From Aldrovandia affinis (taxonomy: Eukaryota > Chordata > Actinopteri > Notacanthiformes > Halosauridae), in the NCBI GenBank assembly GCA_029706075.1, contig JAINUG010000053.1, positions 186,001 through 250,000 of the forward strand: a stretch of 64,000 bases of DNA. The letters run 5' to 3'. Every line of letters begins with the position of its first letter. The first letter of the stretch is position 1. The notes beneath the pieces are model-generated. The model saw only the letters and a list, made by a program, of their open reading frames with translations, searched no databases and had not been told where the DNA came from. Both the position numbers and the translations under genes were made by a program. Of this stretch, positions 1-11,880 are shown piece by piece.

Positions 1-762
1 ATGGCGGATGTAACATGAAGAAGAGAGATTCCCCATCCATGCGCAGCAGGCTTTCAGGGGACCCGTTACTGGATGCTGTTCTAAAGGATGGATATTTAGG
101 AGTAACAGACACCTGCCAGGTATCTAGCTGTATGTGAAAGGAATAGACATTCAAAAGACGTCCTTTCCTTTTGTTGCGTTGAGGGGGGGAGGCCCAATCC
201 TAACCGTCCACAGAGGAAATCTTGATTCATTTCAGGTTTTGCTGACACTGCCTCTGAAAAGCGTGGTGAAAGAACGCTCCCCAGAGAAACTTTGTTTCTG
301 GCATTTTTTGTTTTTGTTGTCATCGGATCTCATTCCGGTCGCGTGATGTCGGCTTTGAACGCTTCTGCGGAGGGGTGCACGACGGCCTGAGTGACAACGA
401 TTCAGGGCCGAGGGGGGTGAAGGTACCATACGCACACCCCACTGTGCACGAGGGGGGTGGCTGCAAGCTTTCGTGAGAAGCGTGAAGCTATCAATACGCC
501 ATGAAATCAGACATTAAATAGTTTCCGTTGCACAGCGTTGGCGTGGGTGAGCTCATTACGGATCGGCGGCCCCCGGCTCTGTAATTTGCCGCGGGCGAGG
601 TCAGCAGAGTTAACCGGGCAACAGACTGGTGAAACGGCGCCCTGGCACCGGTCCCTGCAGAGTGCCACTGAGGTCCAGGGCCCCGCTGAACCATGACTCC
701 ACCAGCCTGTCACCACAGTAGGGTGGGCTTCACACCTCTAAACTCCCAATGCAAGCAGTCTG

Positions 763-765
<3 letters not shown>

Positions 766-834
<69 letters not shown>

Positions 835-932
835 AATGCACATGCACACACACAAATGCACATGCACACATGCACACACACACACACATAAATGCACATG
901 CACACACAAATGCACACACATGCGCACACACA

Positions 933-972
<40 letters not shown>

Positions 973-1230
973 TGCACATGCACACACGCAGCAAACACGG
1001 CCTGCACAAACAATATGCTCACACACACGCACACACGGACAGCTCTGCATAAACAGGGCCTGCAAACAATGTTCACAAACACCCAAACACACACATACAG
1101 CACTACTTCATGAACAGGGTCAGCACACAGTCTGCACAAATGTGCACTCAGTGCAGACAGACATACACCCACACACACGGACATGCACAAACACACACAT
1201 ACACACAAACACACCCATAGCGCTTCACAA
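766..1230. repeat. CA microsatellite with degenerate flank
   Basis: A pure (CA)n core at about 766-832 and a second at about 930-970 are embedded in CA-rich sequence with repeated ATGCACA words. The long open frames here encode only Thr-His or Cys-Val runs and are not genes. Confidence 0.97.
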
Positions 1231-1828
1231 ATGGCACTGCATGAACAGGGCCTCCCCACAGTCTGCGCTAACAATATGCTCACACACTGTCCACACACCT
1301 ATACAATACACAGAGGCCAGTCAACCCAGCAGCAGTGCCAGTGAGGCTGCCCACAGAGTGCCAGTCAACGCGATGGCCGCCCTGCGGCCCAGCCTGACAC
1401 CTGCTCCTCCGAAAAAGCTGCCGGGCAACACCTGCTCGGACCGAGAGGCCGGTGGGCAACACCTGTTTACCCATGAGGCTGAGGGCCTGCCCGGGAAGGC
1501 TTCCCGGCGACGGGCCTGGTCACGGTACAACAACGCCGTGATTGCTCCGTGTGTCCTTGGGAGAGCGTTCACTCCCCCTGCAGGACAATGCGCAGGTGTA
1601 ATGAGGTATGAAATCTCCGCACGAGCCCGCCATCTCCCCCACCGCAGGATGACAGCACTGGTCCTCCTCAGGCGATGCGTACTGATGACCTTGTTCGCGG
1701 TCGGGCTCCGTGTGCGGCCACGGCAAAGGGCCCACCCAAGTCATCGCTTGTGTGATCAATCTGCCCCACACCTGAGCTCAGGTAAAGGCTTCTCGCAGCG
1801 GTGGGAGCGGGGACAGGGAGATAGAGAC

Positions 1829-1937
1829 AGGGAGAGAGAGAGAGAGAGAATTAGAGAGAGGGAGGGAGAGACTGAGAGAGAGGGAGGGAGAGAGAGAGAG
1901 AGAACGAGAGAGTGGGAGAGAGGGAGAGAGAGGAATT
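1829..1937. repeat. GA microsatellite
   Basis: Imperfect (GA)n with GGGA and ACGA interruptions; purines lie on the + strand. Confidence 0.95.
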
Positions 1938-2472
1938 GAGGAGTCAGCCCTGCACTAGTCTCGGGGGGTGTTTACAGGTGAAATTGGCGGCTCCTTTATT
2001 TGCAAAGTCTCCCTGTGATCTCTGAAGCTCTTCCCTTCTCCTGTGGAGGCAAGACGGGGGCCCCTGGGAAGCTTGTAAGCCGGGGCTCCGCTTGGCTCGG
2101 GAGAGCGGAGGGGGAGCAGGGGCCGGGCTCCCCGCGGCTCCAGCTGATGTCTGAGCAGTCTGCAACCAGCTGCGTGGTGCATCCACGAGTCCTGGGGGCG
2201 CCCCCCCCCCCGGCGAGCGGAAAAGTGCCTCATGCGAACCTTTTGAATCAAACGGGTGGACGGGAAGATCAAAGGGCTCCTTTCCTCCCTGCACAGTGCT
2301 CAGGTCGAGGCTGTTAAACTCGGACTACTTGGGTCAACAACGTTGCTGAATACATTTTGGGAATGTTAAGTCACAGAATGCGTAAATGCGATAACCACAA
2401 AGTTGGTGGGAAGATTTCAGGCATTCGTATGGCAATGGTATAATAATAATCTTATTAAAATGTCAGAGATTA

Positions 2473-2843
2473 GGAGCGGCGGATAGCGTAGAGATCTAAC
2501 GCACCCGTATCTTGGCTGGTCCGATGTGAGCTGCCTATCAGGGACGGGGTCCGAAACCCGTCTCTGCCAGACCGGCCCCGGCCGTTAGCTCCGATCGGGG
2601 GCATCGTTTGGCCCCAGGGGGAGGGGGGAGGGTGAGCCGGCTCGAGTTTGCCGTGTAGCACGTAAGGGTGACTCCAGAAAGTGGGTGGGCGAATTCCATC
2701 TCGAAGTAAGCAGTGTTTGCTGCCCTCGAAGAATTAGCTTTCCTCGTAGAGACGAGCCGCGAACTCGTGTGGGGTAGGAAAATCTAAATAAATAGAGGGT
2801 ATAATTGGCCACTAAACTGGGAGAAAAACTGGAAAAAAACGTT
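2473..2843 (+). mobile_element. tRNA-derived SINE, family A, near full length
   Basis: The head contains an A-box-like GATAGCGTAGAGATCTAAC and a B-box-like GGTCCGAAACCC, 60-70 bp apart as in pol III promoters. The 3' end reads ATAATTGGCCACTAAACTGG followed by GAGAAAA and an A-rich run. The same tail closes the minus-strand SINE at 54784-55159, although the heads and bodies of the two elements are not alike. Length is about 370 bp. Family name not known to me. Confidence 0.72.
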
Positions 2844-4986
2844 TTAACATCACAGAGAGGGACACGAACCCCTATTCAAGACCTGCTGGACTTTCTCTGA
2901 ACCCTACAGTTTCCATTTCAGGAACAATAACTACTCATCTGCTTGCCATAATGATGCACACTCTGAATATTTCTGCATTCACCTGACTCATTACCCAGAA
3001 TACTCCTGCTGCATACTCCTAATTATGGTACATTTCAGGGGGCAATAATGTACAGTACACGATACACAGCGCAAGTCAGGTAATTATGGATATCTTGTTA
3101 TTACTACTGTATAATTTCGACCACCACTCATCCTAAAATGCATTTGCATTAGACGACATGCGCTGCCAGACCAGAATGCCTCTCTAATTTAGTTCCTGCC
3201 GAGCATAATTTTGCATGGAAATAGCTACTCCTGCTTTTTTATTTGTATGACGGCGTAGCTGTCAGGCGCCGGCACGCAGTCGAAGGGTGCTGGGAGACGG
3301 ACGAGGGGCGGATGCATCTGGAATGTGTTTCCCCCACAAAAGACGCCTCTCCCCCGGCCCTCCTCTGCGCTGTACAGCCCAGACGACTTACGATCCATTA
3401 TTAAATGCCACTGGAGGAGAATGGGGCATCACGTTGACGTGACTGATGCTTTTTACCTGGGGCGGTTCGGGCTGAATTAAGTGTCATCAATTTGCGTTGG
3501 GGCTGGAGGACGCCCTGCTCACCGGCATACAGATTTAGAGGAGGAGGAGAAACAGAATGACCTACAGCTAATCTTCACAGGAGCTGGACTAAGCAGGGGG
3601 AGCCTGTACCGCGTGTCCGCTGCATGCGCTAATGTCACACCTGACGAGCCCTTGACTGGCGCGGCGTACGAGAGACCCGCATCCTGTGCAGCGAGGCACG
3701 CGTGTTACTTGCCGCATGATTGGGGAGGCCGAGGGTTAGATTCCTCATGGGTCTTTTGTGCTTACGATTTGGCAATGTCATCGTGGAGCAAATGTCTTTG
3801 GTCCTACACTGGACCTACACCTACATTTAAATCTACACTGTTCTACAGGATTTTGGCACTCATCAGTCTTCTAAACGCTAGAGACCTAACAATGAAAGCT
3901 GATGCATGATACATGCACAGGAAGTATATATGGATATAGAAGATGCATATTTCCGTTAGATAAATATGAAACGTACTGTACATATTTCATATTCATATTC
4001 ATATTTATATTCATCCGTAAATACTGTAAATGACCAAATAAGCAAATTGTTTTGGTTTGTGTCATAACTATATTAGTCATTTGCGGGGGTTTTCTAACAC
4101 CGATACATGCACATGTTACGGATGGCTTGCGGCCCACTGAGTAGAATTTGGGCCAGGGATGCAGCCTACCTACAAGCCTTGGTTACCCCCCTGCTGGTCA
4201 GGAGCGTGACTTGCCATCCCCACCCTACTCTACGGTTAAGCTACTGCTTGTATTTTAAAATGGACTGAACCAAAGATCAGCAAATGAATAAAGCAGACAG
4301 AAAGCAGACAGATTTTCGAAAAAAAATTATATGAAAACACATGGTGGAAACAACAGCACGAGTATCAAGAAATTCTGAACACACAATTTTAGAGGTGAGA
4401 AAAATGAATCATCAGTCATCAATGAACATGGTATGGAATATGGAAAATATCCAGAATGGTGGATATGATCAGACTACTTTAAGCATTTATTATATCTACT
4501 CACTTCTATGGACTACCACATGGGGCTGTTGGGAACACATTTTCAGAGAGTGAAAAGTAGATTTAATTTCTAGATAGGGACTGTTCTTGTCTAAGAACTA
4601 TTCTGCTGAAAAGCATTTCTGGTGTGTTTGAAGACACTCCCTCCCTCAGCCATTTTTTGCTTTGCAGGATTTGGAATGAAAACATAAACATTTTCACTCT
4701 GGTTTTTCACTCAAAATGAAAATGGAACGTCTATTGTATCACAGTTGGAGGGTGTCAGTGATATGACATTTACCAAAAATGGCAACAGCAGCCCCTGAAT
4801 GAAATGTTTGTGCATGCGGGCTGAACACTCTGACAAAATGTCCGAGGCGGCCCTTGCACAAAAGTGTCAGAAGGAAGCGGCGGCAGAGCTTAGGATGTAA
4901 TAATAACCAAAGTGAAAGAGAGAAAAACCTGAGTGACTAAGAATCAGCAGACATCAGAATAACAGGAGATACACATCACTTACAGT

Positions 4987-5013
4987 GTGAGGGAGAGAGA
5001 GAGAGACAGAGTG

Positions 5014-5061
<48 letters not shown>

Positions 5062-5576
5062 TGTGTGATAGAGAGGAGAGAGAGAGAGACAGAGTGTGAT
5101 AGAGAGGAGAGAGAGAGACAGAGTGTGATAGAGAGGGAGAGAGTGAGAGAGACAGAGTGTGATAGAGAGGGAGAGAGAGAGAGAGTGTGATAGAGAGGGA
5201 GAGAGAGACAGAGTGAGAGAGACAGAGTGTGATAGAGAGGGACAGAGAAAGAGAGAGAAAGACAGTGTGTGATAGAGAGGGAGAGAGAGACAGAGTGTGA
5301 TAGAGATGGAGAGGGAGAGAGACAGAGTGTGATAGAGAGGGAGAAAGAGAGAGAAACAGTGTGTTATAGTGAGGGAGAGAGAGAGAGAGACAGAGTGTGA
5401 TAGAGAGGGAGAGAGAGAGAGACAGAGTGTGATAGAGAGGGAGAAAGAGAGATAGACAGTGTGATAGAGGTAGAGAGAGAGAGAGACAGAGTGTGATAGA
5501 GAGCGGGAGAGAGTGAGAGAGAGACAGAAAGAGAGGGGGAGTGAATGAGACAGAGTGTGAGAGAAAGAGAGGACGA

Positions 5577-5623
<47 letters not shown>
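4987..5623. repeat. Long GA-rich minisatellite-like array
   Basis: About 640 bp of (GA)n interrupted at roughly 20-50 bp intervals by the phrase ACAGAGTGTGATAGAGAGG, giving a higher-order repeat. The 229-aa open frame on the minus strand is only a Ser-Leu repeat. The array lies about 230 bp into intron 3 and is a polypyrimidine tract in the dab2ip pre-mRNA. Confidence 0.95.
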
Positions 5624-5626
<3 letters not shown>

Positions 5627-5819
5627 CAGATTGGAAAGCAAAGCTCTGCTGGTTTTCACTGACAATGGGAGCGTGTCAACAGTGACCTGGAAACCCAGCC
5701 ATCAGTCAAACACACGGCTCCCGGGCCCTCTGAAAGCCAGGGCTGCTTTCCTGCGGCTGTGAGCGGCCCCTGTTCCTAAAAACAGCCCTCGTACGTGTGC
5801 GCCGGTCAGGTGGGCGATT

Positions 5820-5843
5820 GGGGGGGTGGGGGCAGGGGGTGGG
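5820..5843 (+). other. G-quadruplex-type tract next to exon 3 donor
   Basis: Four G-runs of 7, 5, 5 and 3 separated by loops of 1, 2 and 1 bases on the + strand (the template strand for dab2ip), ending 6 bp before the exon 3 donor GT at 5850-5851. It fits the G3+N1-7 rule. In the pre-mRNA it reads as C-runs. Confidence 0.7.
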
Positions 5844-5851
5844 CATCCTAC

Positions 5852-5970
5852 CTTTCATTGTCCACGCTCCTGAAGCCGGGCAGGATGTGTCGGAAGCTGC
5901 TGTTGCGGTCGAGCTTGGGCTGGCTCTTGGTGCGTTTGATGGAGCCCTTCAGCCTCCGGCTCAGGAACCC
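5852..5970 (-). CDS. dab2ip: dab2ip coding exon 3 (start of PH region)
   Basis: This is the third coding exon of dab2ip, 119 nt, entered in phase 0 and left in phase 2. It encodes [19 protein letters not shown], then [20 protein letters not shown] and the first two bases of an Arg codon. This is the most conserved block of the SynGAP family. The sequence favours DAB2IP over SYNGAP1 (which has KSSIKR and RFRS) and RASAL2 (which has FFSKR and QSK). The basic stretch lies at the front of the split PH domain that helps target the protein to membrane lipids. The human protein has an alanine run after FRS that is absent here. The acceptor is TTTCCTGTCCAG and the donor is GAAAG followed by GTAGGA at 5851. 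C2, RasGAP and C-terminal coiled-coil exons are outside the window. Confidence 0.95.
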
Positions 5971-6086
5971 CTGGACAGGAAACGGCAGAGGACCGAGACT
6001 GAGACGCTTAAATCACAGATTCATTACACAGATTACAGGGAGACCGACCGACCTTGGAGCTGGGGCTACAGGAGGCATGTTACATT

Positions 6087-6090
<4 letters not shown>

Positions 6091-6123
<33 letters not shown>

Positions 6124-6153
6124 GTCTCACATGCTCTCCCTCTCTCTCTCCCC
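6091..6153. repeat. TC microsatellite
   Basis: (TC)n at about 6091-6119 with a second shorter TC-rich piece to about 6153. Confidence 0.93.
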
Positions 6154-6894
6154 TCATCCGTGGCATCTCGAAGCAATGTGCATTGTTGTCAGGATCTGGC
6201 TGCCACATCTGCTAGCAGCGCGCGCAACCGGAGCATCAACGTTGACGCGAGACTCCCATAAGCACCTGTTACCATGGAAACTGTTGGCTGGCATTAAAAA
6301 AAAGAGGCTCGGAGTAAAAGACAGGACCAACACAAGTTCAGAGGAAAAAAATAAAGATTGGGGCCTTTTTTCCCCTCTTTTAAAGGCGCACTTGTGTGGC
6401 GTAAGGCATTGTTATGCAAAGCAGGGCCCGATGGACGGAGTGTAATAGTTTTTTAAACTGCTCCGGGTTTCGTCCGCAAACGAATCGAGGGGGTAAAATA
6501 AAAATGACAGAGCAGCATTCAGGGAAAGAACGCTGGCAAGGATGTCACTCGGTGGAGACAAAGCCGCGCCAAAGCCACAGCCACTGACGAGATAATAACG
6601 GTTGTTGCAAACGCGTTGTAAACAGGCCATCCTCCTCGTGATTAACCTATCCCCATAATTAACACCTGGAAAATGGCTCCAGCAATTATTCCTTCCAGAT
6701 GAGATCGGAGACGCACAGCAGAGGAGGTGCCGAGGGACACATCTAATATCGCGCGCTGATGAGAGCAAGAGGCTCGGCGCTGTCAACGCGCTCGCATTTC
6801 TCGCCGTCACCTCCACTCGGCCGCGCCCGACAAACAATCAAACAGCGACAACGCACCGCTGCCTCTCTCTCCGCCTCCGCCGCTGGCCTGTCTG

Positions 6895-7062
6895 AGTGCG
6901 TGGAGCGCCGGTTAAGGCGCTGCACTTGAAACCAGAGGGTTGCGGGTTTAAATACCCCTGACATGCTGCTACAAACGGTCTACCTCTTGTGTGTCGGTGA
7001 GTGCTGTTGAGAGGTAATTATTGGAAGTCGCCCTGTTAACCAAATGAATTCAATGCAATGCA
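6895..7062 (+). mobile_element. tRNA-headed SINE, diverged
   Basis: The head GCCGGTTAAGGCGCTGCAC followed by GGTTGCGGGTTTAAATACCC has A- and B-box spacing like a tRNA-Ser/Leu-type gene but cannot form a full tRNA. The 3' part (GGAAGTCGCCCTGTTAACC and a run of AATGCAATG) looks like a decayed version of the GTCGCTCTGGATAAGAGCG tail seen at 11820 and 57045. Confidence 0.55.
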
Positions 7063-7124
7063 TGCGGGAATGTGTCCTTCACAGTACAGAAAAGAGGGGA
7101 GATGGCTACACTCCTTCATGATGC

Positions 7125-7315
7125 ACTCACACACACACACACACAAACACACAAGCATACACATGCACATAAACATGCACACACACACACATACACAAGT
7201 GCACTCATGCACACACACACACAAATGCACATAAACATGCACACGCACACACACACACATACGCATACACACGCACATAAACAGAAGCGCGTACACACAC
7301 ATGGCACACACACAC
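7125..7315. repeat. CA microsatellite, interrupted
   Basis: CA-rich tract with repeated ATGCACA and ATAAACA words. Open frames across it are repeat-encoded. Confidence 0.95.
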
Positions 7316-7344
7316 AGTAATTTCATGCAATCTCTGTCCTCCTT

Positions 7345-8452
7345 TACAGTTTACAGTCTCAATTGTTTATACACAAATCCTAAATCCTATGTATCAATAA
7401 AAAACACTTGCAAAACTATAAGCACATTTAATTTGTTCTCACACAACCTTTTTGCAAAACCCTAAACACAATTCTTCTCATTAAGCACAATGTTCACAAA
7501 TAAAAACTGCCATTTGGAATGCTAAAAAATGTATCAATTGACCACACACGTAGAAAAACTACTTGCCTAAATTGTTCAAACAGTGATCAGAGATTCAGCA
7601 CATATAAATGGGTCACAGGTAAGCTCCCCTAACAAATGAAATTAGGACAACTTTCTTTGAACATGTGGTCAACCATGGTTTGACCTTGAGGCCGGGCAAA
7701 GAGTGCAGCCAAAATTGAGCCGCTTCACATTGCATTCATGATCCAGACCCTCACAAATGAGAATAGGTAAGTAAACATCTAAACTTTTTTCTTTACTGTT
7801 CTTTTCTTCAGTATTACATTACAATATAGTACTCAGTGATTCCTACAGAATATGGTCAACTACTGCAAGTGAACCACAGTACCAATATGTGTCATATATG
7901 GAATATATATCAATACCGTATTCTGTAACATACATTTTTTCAGAACTTAAAGAAGACCGGCTGGTGGTGGAAGACAATGTCTCTTCACAGCAGAGCAAGA
8001 GATGGCTATCGTCAATATGGTGCTACAAAACAATTCTATTCGGCTGAGGAAAATCCAAAGTCGAATCATTGATAACAATATCATAGTATGAGGTTGTCAT
8101 CAATGAGAAGCCTGCCCTGACAAAGATGAGAGACTAGACAAGTATTTTTTTTCTCTTACATACATTCTCATGTTCTGTTTTTCCCTATGCTATTCACTGT
8201 ACAAAACTGTAATTTGAACAGTTGTACACCAGTGTGTAATTAGTCCTCAGTAGAGCCTGTTCATTTGATGCATGTGTGTGTAATTTTGGTTGCACACATG
8301 ACACAGAGTTCACATAGTTTTGAGTGCAGTGTTTCATTTTACATTTGAGGTTTAAGGAGCTATGCCCAAATTGCTTACTGATTGCACTTTGTGTTTGTAG
8401 TTTTGAGAAAAAGAGCCATAGTTTCAGGAAACAATCGGACAAAACTGTAAGA
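7345..8452 (+). mobile_element. Decayed IS630/Tc1-type DDE transposon with internal deletion
   Basis: Ends share a loose inverted repeat (TTACAGT...ATTGTTT at 7351 and its complement near 8425-8452). Inside, 7640-7765 in shifting frames encodes HVVNHGLTL and QRVQPKLSRFTLHS, and 7961-8090 encodes AGGGRQCLFTAEQEMAIVNM followed by VLQNNSIRLRKIQ. These are recognisable pieces of the helix-turn-helix region of a teleost DDE_3 (IS630-like) transposase. A GTAAGT at 7766 and a TTTTTTCAG near 7944 bracket what looks like the transposase's own intron. The catalytic domain is missing and frames are broken, so it is dead. Confidence 0.68.
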
Positions 8453-10121
8453 ATCCTCTCAATGAGTAAGAAACTGCGGGAAAAATATTTCACAATGCCT
8501 GAATCTGAAGAAAAGGGCCACCAACAAAAATAAAATACACGTTCCCTCGACTCATCAACACCATCTTTCCAGCAAATCGTGAGGCCGTCTTGCCGCCTGC
8601 ACTCTTCCACTTGGTCTGGTATCCTTTCAGTCGCAGATTTTAACATTGGAGCCTATAATAAGTCAACTGTCAGAGACAGTCAGTGACTGAAGTCAATTCA
8701 GCCCCTTTTCCACTCTGTGATTGGTTCTCATTGGCCGCTACTTCTAAACTCTCATTACCTGCAGGTAGTATAATACCTGTATAATAGCATAATATTTGGG
8801 CACAGGAACTAGAGTTAACATTTGGCTGAAACTACAGCCTAGGAACAAACAGCACTGCGAGAGCCCATCTGAAGAGGACTGATGAGTTCTAGTGCACACT
8901 CTCCCTGGAATCACTCGCTCTCCTGAGACCTGCGGTTACATTCTCCTTCAGATCACACAAGAGCTCATTTAATGCTGACACAGCAGCCCGTATTTCAGTT
9001 CCCAAGCTGCGGTTGTGATTATTTCTTACTATTGCTCATAATTTCAGAAATCAATCTTTATCGGGATTAAAACTTTTTTGCTGAAAGTAGAGGAGAGGTA
9101 AATTCAATACAATGTACTCAGTTAGTAAAATGACTAAAACCAACAGTTTTCTATATAGGGTATATAGGGAGTGCGATATAGAGCCATGCACAAGTCTCTA
9201 GAGAAGAGTGAGATTCTTAACGATCTCTAACCTACATACAGATAGACCACTGGAAATGTTGCGCAGATCTTAACATAATGTGACACGCTTGTCTTTAACA
9301 CTAAGCTCACGTGTCGGCTGGGCACAAAGCCGGCATTCATACTCGAGTGACGTCGAAATGCGAAACGGGCACGACGTTAAATATCACTTACTCGGCCGTT
9401 AAGTGTGTGTGCGCGTGTTTGAGCGCGTGCATAGTTCCCTGGCCTTTTAATAGCACTGCACCCGCACTCACACCGTGAATAAGGAACAATTGCTTGGTAT
9501 CCTGCAAATCAGGCGTGACTGGTGAACGATGTTTTGCAGTGTGCTATGCACAGCCTATAGTATGCATCTAGACCTAGAATATCAAGCAGTGGGTGTGCTA
9601 ATGCACGTCTAACTGACAAATAAACTCCTTTTTAGTGAGGTGCAAGAAAGAGCGCTGCACGTTGTTGCATTGTGAGGATTACAGACAGCTTGTGGTTTTG
9701 GGCTAGGCTTTTCATTCCCCTGACAAATGGACCTAACAGCAAAGCCGGGGCTCTGGGTTATTTTCAGAAGCATATTACCAGCACAGCAACTTCATGGGGT
9801 GCGGAGAAATAGACCAGGGTCTGCTCTGCCAGTTTCTTTACAGACCGCTCAGCCTGCCTTTCCTGCTCTCTGCTTTTAAAATGGAGATGGTTGAGAACTT
9901 TGGACTAAGCTTCAGTGAAGAAAGAGCCACAGGAAAGAGCCTATGTTAGCATGATATGTAGTATGATAGAGGTTTATTCTTTCCACGCCCCGATATTCGT
10001 CTTGGCATTCCTTCCCTCCGAGATTGAGAATAATCAATGTCAAAGTTACAAACGGCCACGGTTAATAATTTATTAATGACCCTCCCTCAGAAATCAAACA
10101 TCGTTCTGAAGGAAAAAAGAG

Positions 10122-10155
10122 GACGGAGTGGGAGGGGGAGAGGGAGGGAGGGGGA

Positions 10156-10214
<59 letters not shown>
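10122..10214. repeat. GA microsatellite
   Basis: GGGA-rich start merging into a pure (GA)n run of about 55 bp. Confidence 0.96.
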
Positions 10215-10215
<1 letters not shown>

Positions 10216-11650
10216 ATCTCTATCAGGTTCCACTCCCTGTTCCTGTTTGGTAATTGATCTCTGTCCTCATTAATATTCTGTGCAGGGCCTGTCGCTACTA
10301 GGTTCTCTCCAGCTCCTGCCCCTTCTGTTTTGATTAACGGTACCCGAGACAGATGTTGCGTTTGATGCTTGACACGTTGACACCTTCCTCCGTTCGCTCC
10401 CAGATTCGGCGAGCCCGCCTCCTTCTGACAGGTGGTGCGTGTGATTTAAAAGCGGATAACCAGCCCAGCATGAGGCTGGCATCAGCATCACACCAGTGTT
10501 TCGCCTCCTCTCCCCAAACTCTCACCCCAATGTTCTGAGTTCATCCACGCTGATAGAGCGTCAGTGCTGTCAGATTGGTGAAATCGCCGTATCTGACAGA
10601 ACGCCCGTCAAAGGTCACAGTGCTACGCGGAATATGGAAGTATATTCATGAAGTAAGGGCCGTCGCCACTGCCCTCACTGTAGTTTACAACAAAGGGAAG
10701 GAGAGAAGTTGATAGATACACACAAAAAACATCCATACCTATATTACTACTATGAAGACTACTTTAATTTAGGGTCTCCTACAGGGCTTTGGATTCTTTT
10801 TTATTTGGTCCAGAGGAAAGAGTGCCACCGACTAGCCCACCAACACCTCTTCTATCAACAACTTAGTTTTCCCAGAAGGTCTCCTATACAAGTACTCACC
10901 AAGCCTGGCCCAACTTAGTTTAACATGAAAATTCTACAGGATGGCATGGCTGCTGGCAATATTAGTATGCAACCAGATCTGTACTTGGGCACAGAGGCAA
11001 GAGACAAACACACTGTAATACTGAACCAACGACGAGGAGAGCTGAGAGAGTGGTCCAGTGTCCATGCGGCACAGTGTTCAGCTGGCCCCGACTTGCCGCC
11101 TAAGCACGTGGCCACGACGACAGAGGGCCACTGCAGATGTCCCCATGATAACTGTCCCTGTGTACAACTGCAGTGACCGGCTGCTCATCTCCTCTGGGAA
11201 CGGTCGTGAGCCTCTACCTCTAATGACTTGTGTGGGGGGGCGATAACTGCCCCCACCCCCCGGGGATTTATTAACACCTGAGGAAACACAATACGACTTC
11301 ATTCATAAAACATGTGCAGCGGACTTCGCGGTCGCCGAGCCTTGTGTCAGGCCACTGTAAAAGTCGTTATAAAACACGCGGCGGGGCGCGACGAGGTGAC
11401 CGCGGGGCCAAGGTGGGGCAGAACGGCAGGCCGTAAAAAAACGTGCGCACTGAAACGCTGCCGTTAATTAGCGCGGGATATCATCGCTGCCAACACTTCA
11501 TTAGGATTCGTAAGTGTGATGCCGCATGCCGTGTCAGAGGGACACCGTTGTGCCAAGCGCTGGCGACAGTCTGCAGGGTAGAGATGACCATGACCGTGGG
11601 GGTGGGGGGGGTAAGGTGGGGGTCAACGCTCGCCCCATGCCTTCGCCTGG

Positions 11651-11880
11651 CTGGCAGTGTAGTGTAATGGTTAGGGAGCTGGGCTTGTAACTCAGAGGTT
11701 GCAGGTTCAATTCCCAGGTGGGGCACTGCCGTTAGTACCCTTGAGCAAGGAACTTAACCTAAAATTGCTTCAGTAAAATATCCAGCTGTATAAATGGATT
11801 GCATGTAAAGAAATGTAAACTGTGTAAGTCGCTCTGGATAAGAGCGTCTGCTAAAATGCTTAAAATGTAAAATATAATGT
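11651..11880 (+). mobile_element. tRNA-derived SINE with L2-type hairpin tail (UnaSINE-like)
   Basis: The head GTGTAATGGTTAGGGAGC (A box) and GGTTCAATTCC (B box) are tRNA-like. The 3' tail contains CGCTCTGGATAAGAGCG, a perfect 6-bp stem with a GGATA loop, then AATGTAA-type repeats. In eels, UnaL2 reverse transcriptase recognises a GGAUA-loop hairpin shared by the LINE and its SINE (established). A near-identical copy lies inverted at 34445-34654. Confidence 0.82.

Larger units (their letters stand above)
1..5851 (-). other. dab2ip: dab2ip intron 3 (5' part)
   Basis: Intron following exon 3, truncated by the window edge. It holds the CA and GA arrays at 766-1230, 1829-1937 and 4987-5623, the SINE at 2473-2843 and a G-rich tract at 5820-5843. 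Positions 1-760, 1240-1820, 1940-2470 and 2850-4980 show no exon, RNA gene or recognisable element. The open frame at 3481-3909 (+) resembles nothing I know and has no splice context. Confidence 0.8.

Noticed and set aside
738-1939. Open frames of up to 367 aa (+) and 186 aa (-)
   Set aside because: They are made of Thr-His or Cys-Val repeats from the CA microsatellite plus random sequence; no domain or splice logic.
3481-3909. 142-aa plus-strand open frame
   Set aside because: No recognisable domain, no homology I know, and no plausible splice sites; treated as chance.
4976-5665. 229-aa minus-strand open frame
   Set aside because: Entirely Ser-Leu repeat translated from the GA array.
6895-6965. 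Possible tRNA gene
   Set aside because: A- and B-box-like blocks are present but the acceptor and anticodon stems do not pair; it is a SINE head.
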